From: Candidatus Bathyarchaeota archaeon
GTDB taxonomy: Archaea; Thermoproteota; Bathyarchaeia; Bathyarchaeales; WAQA01
DNA: 6,311 bases
Assembly: GCA_015520475.1 (NCBI GenBank)
Contig: WAQA01000068.1
Coordinates: 1-6,311, forward strand
Direction of reading: 5' to 3'
The translations under genes and the position numbers were made by a program. Below the pieces are notes generated by a model that made no database searches, was not told where the DNA came from, and saw only the letters and a program-made list of their open reading frames with translations. Positions 5,378 to 6,311 of the stretch are shown piece by piece; positions within the stretch are counted from its first letter, which is position 1; each line of letters opens with the position of its first letter.

Positions 5378-5838
5378 TATTCGAATCCCTTATAGAATGT
5401 CTCTGTAATCTTTGATCTCTCTTCTGGGCTTGAATATTCAATTGGGAAATGTTTTCTTAATGGGACTATTATGAGATGTAGAATTCTGTTTTTCTTGTCG
5501 TCCCATAATTCCAGCATATCTCTCTTCGCTATCAAAACAGAATTTATCTTCACAACTTCATATATCTCTTCGAAGCCGAAGTTCGTTCTTGAGAGGAGAA
5601 TTTTATCTCCGAATTTTAAGGCGTAAATATCCAGTCTCTCATTTTTTATGTAATCCTTTAGTAGTGTGTAGAAGATTTCTAAGTCGCCTTTTATGTCTGT
5701 TATAACCCCGTAGTTGCTGTCTGTCCTTGTAAAGCTCTTAATCAACGTCTTGATTAATCCTACAATGTTAAGTCTATCTCCTTCTATGATCTCTTTAACT
5801 GTTCTCCGTTTTAGCGCTGATCCGTCACTGTTGGACAT
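5377..5838 (-). CDS. Conserved-looking protein of unknown function, 153 residues
   Basis: I do not recognise this protein. After a short polar start it has VKEIIEGDRLNIVGLIKTLI (14-33), whose rhythm resembles the first strands of an OB-fold nucleic-acid-binding domain. A long amphipathic stretch follows (about 52-70). A strand-rich middle (YALKFGDKILLSRTNF, 72-87, and EIYEVVKINSVLIAKRD, 91-107) could form a small barrel, and a charged tail ends the protein. It has no signal peptide or membrane segment and is probably cytosolic. The OB-like reading is an inference from pattern only. The ATG at 5838 has no Shine-Dalgarno sequence, and TATA-like elements lie about 20 and 35 bases upstream, so the mRNA is probably leaderless or nearly so. 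The ATG is also the edge of a perfect inverted repeat. A hairpin starts at the stop codon. The gene is codirectional with thiDN but 319 bases away. Confidence 0.75.
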   Translation of the reverse strand: MSNSDGSALKRRTVKEIIEGDRLNIVGLIKTLIKSFTRTDSNYGVITDIKGDLEIFYTLLKDYIKNERLDIYALKFGDKILLSRTNFGFEEIYEVVKINSVLIAKRDMLELWDDKKNRILHLIIVPLRKHFPIEYSSPEERSKITETFYKGFE

Positions 5839-5863
5839 TTAAAGCTCAAAGATTCTTTAAATG
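5836..5863. promoter_or_regulatory. 28-bp perfect inverted repeat (9-base arms) at the start of the 5377-5838 gene
   Basis: CATTTAAAG (5836-5844) is the exact reverse complement of CTTTAAATG (5855-5863), with a 10-base spacer. Each arm contains TTTAAA, usable as a TATA box, and each ends in an ATG facing outward: the minus-strand ATG at 5838 starts the 153-residue gene, and the plus-strand ATG at 5861 opens a 29-codon frame ending at 5948-5950. The arrangement fits an operator covering a core promoter, or a symmetric divergent promoter. Both are inferences. Confidence 0.5.
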
Positions 5864-6087
5864 ATTACCGATAAAAAATTAACGGCTATGTTTACTGGAA
5901 GATTCAGTCTCCGATCACTGGCTGGATCAATCTTAGGTTCGGATGTGTAGGTTCTCAGATTATTGCAGATGTTTCCCTCTTGTGTTTGATAAGTGGGATT
6001 TAGGGATATGGTTTGCTGTGGAAGTATCCTAGCCTTCCTCTTCAGCGTTTTTATAGAGGGCAACTCAAAAACATAAAAACAAAAGAT

Positions 6088-6098
6088 TAATATTTATT
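6088..6098 (+). promoter_or_regulatory. TATA-like promoter of rps17e
   Basis: An AT-only stretch (TAATATTTATT) lies behind an A-rich BRE-like run. A start about 25 bases on, near 6118, gives a leader of about 28 bases holding the strong ribosome-binding site. An alternative is TTTTTATAG at 6046-6054, which would give a leader of about 70 bases. Confidence 0.4.
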
Positions 6099-6133
6099 GA
6101 TTTATTTTAGAGAAGAGCAAGGGCGCTGGAGCT

Positions 6134-6140
6134 GGAGGAG
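6134..6140 (+). promoter_or_regulatory. Strong Shine-Dalgarno deciding the rps17e TTG start
   Basis: GGAGGAG ends five bases before the TTG at 6146-6148. With the conserved S17e N-terminus beginning at that codon, this fixes the unusual start. Confidence 0.8.
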
Positions 6141-6145
6141 AAAAT

Positions 6146-6311
6146 TTGGGCAATGTACGTCCAGAGAGGGTGAAAAGAATAGCTAATGAGCTCCTGAGAA
6201 GGTATCCTGATAAATTTACATGTAGCTTCGAAGAGAATAAGAACGTGATCATGTCGCTTGCCGATATACCATCCGTTAAGCTGAGAAACAGGATTGCAGG
6301 TTATATAACTA
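6146..6311 (+). CDS. rps17e: 30S ribosomal protein S17e, C-terminus cut by window edge
   Basis: Fifty-five codons are present, and archaeal S17e is usually about 60-70 residues, so only the tail is missing. The sequence follows the family from end to end: MGNVRPERVKRIANELL at the N-terminus, then RYPDKFTCSFEENK (19-32), then the strongly conserved SVKLRNRIAGYIT (43-55). S17e is a small-subunit protein found in archaea and eukaryotes but not bacteria, which is the best taxonomic marker in the window. It starts at a TTG, unusual for a highly expressed gene, but the ribosome-binding site and homology leave little doubt. C26 sits between two basic/acidic helices and has no evident metal-binding partner. 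Confidence 0.95.
   Translation, partial: MGNVRPERVKRIANELLRRYPDKFTCSFEENKNVIMSLADIPSVKLRNRIAGYIT

Larger units (their letters stand above)
5839..6145. other. 307-base gap before rps17e
   Basis: The left end is the inverted repeat and promoter of the minus-strand gene. The plus frame from 5875 to 6000 is open for 42 codons, and after one TAG it is open again to 6087. The translation is protein-like but has no start codon at its head. A good TATA-like CTATAAAAA lies on the minus strand at about 6047-6055 with no convincing gene below it. The rps17e promoter and ribosome-binding site fill the right end. No RNA gene was recognised. Confidence 0.5.

Noticed and set aside
5380..5388. TTCGAATCC resembling a tRNA T-loop.
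   Set aside because: It encodes the last residues (GFE) of the 5377-5838 protein on the minus strand and lacks the GG and stem of a T-arm.
1224..5759. The 8-base palindrome GATTAATC occurs three times (1224-1231, 5307-5314, 5752-5759).
   Set aside because: One copy is inside a coding region and the positions share no relation to starts or promoters; in AT-rich DNA this is probably chance.
5857..6063. Minus-strand 68-codon TTG frame in the gap before rps17e.
   Set aside because: It has no ribosome-binding site, no recognisable domain, and it would overlap the start-site palindrome and promoter of the next minus-strand gene.

Overview
The window is archaeal. The last gene encodes ribosomal protein S17e, which occurs only in archaea and eukaryotes. 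There is also a translin-family protein and a ThiD-ThiN fusion of the archaeal type. TATA-like boxes (about 20-30 bases upstream of several starts), TTG and GTG starts and purine-rich ribosome-binding sites fit. Gene content and the moderately AT-rich composition suggest a TACK-superphylum (Thermoproteota-like) archaeon, probably thermophilic. The sequence does not settle the lineage.

Layout from left to right. Positions 1-942 hold two minus-strand genes 42 bases apart: a nucleoside 2-deoxyribosyltransferase-like enzyme, followed by a translin/TRAX-family RNA-binding protein that runs off the left edge. A 640-base stretch without a recognisable gene follows (943-1582). It has a strong hairpin and an open but stop-interrupted reading frame. 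Next is a plus-strand membrane protein of unknown function (1583-2137), convergent with a minus-strand GH130 beta-mannoside phosphorylase/hydrolase (2165-3046). The GH130 gene is divergent from a plus-strand nitroreductase-family flavoprotein (3166-3687). Their 119-base gap carries two opposed TATA-like boxes.

The nitroreductase stop overlaps the stop of the convergent minus-strand thiDN gene (3684-5057), a bifunctional HMP-P kinase and thiamine-phosphate synthase. Upstream of thiDN is a 319-base gap with three inverted repeats, one of them abutting the TTG start. Next comes a minus-strand gene of unknown function (5377-5838). Its start codon is one end of a perfect 9-base inverted repeat. 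A 307-base gap then leads to rps17e (6146 onward), cut by the right edge.

The genes do not form one pathway. They look like ordinary small archaeal transcription units for RNA handling, nucleoside metabolism, mannoside metabolism, redox and thiamine synthesis, with a ribosomal protein beside them. I found no CRISPR array, insertion sequence, tRNA, rRNA or defence system. The most interesting material is noncoding: palindromes placed on start codons (thiDN and the 5377-5838 gene), a hairpin-bearing region upstream of thiDN, and three gaps whose reading frames could be gene relics.
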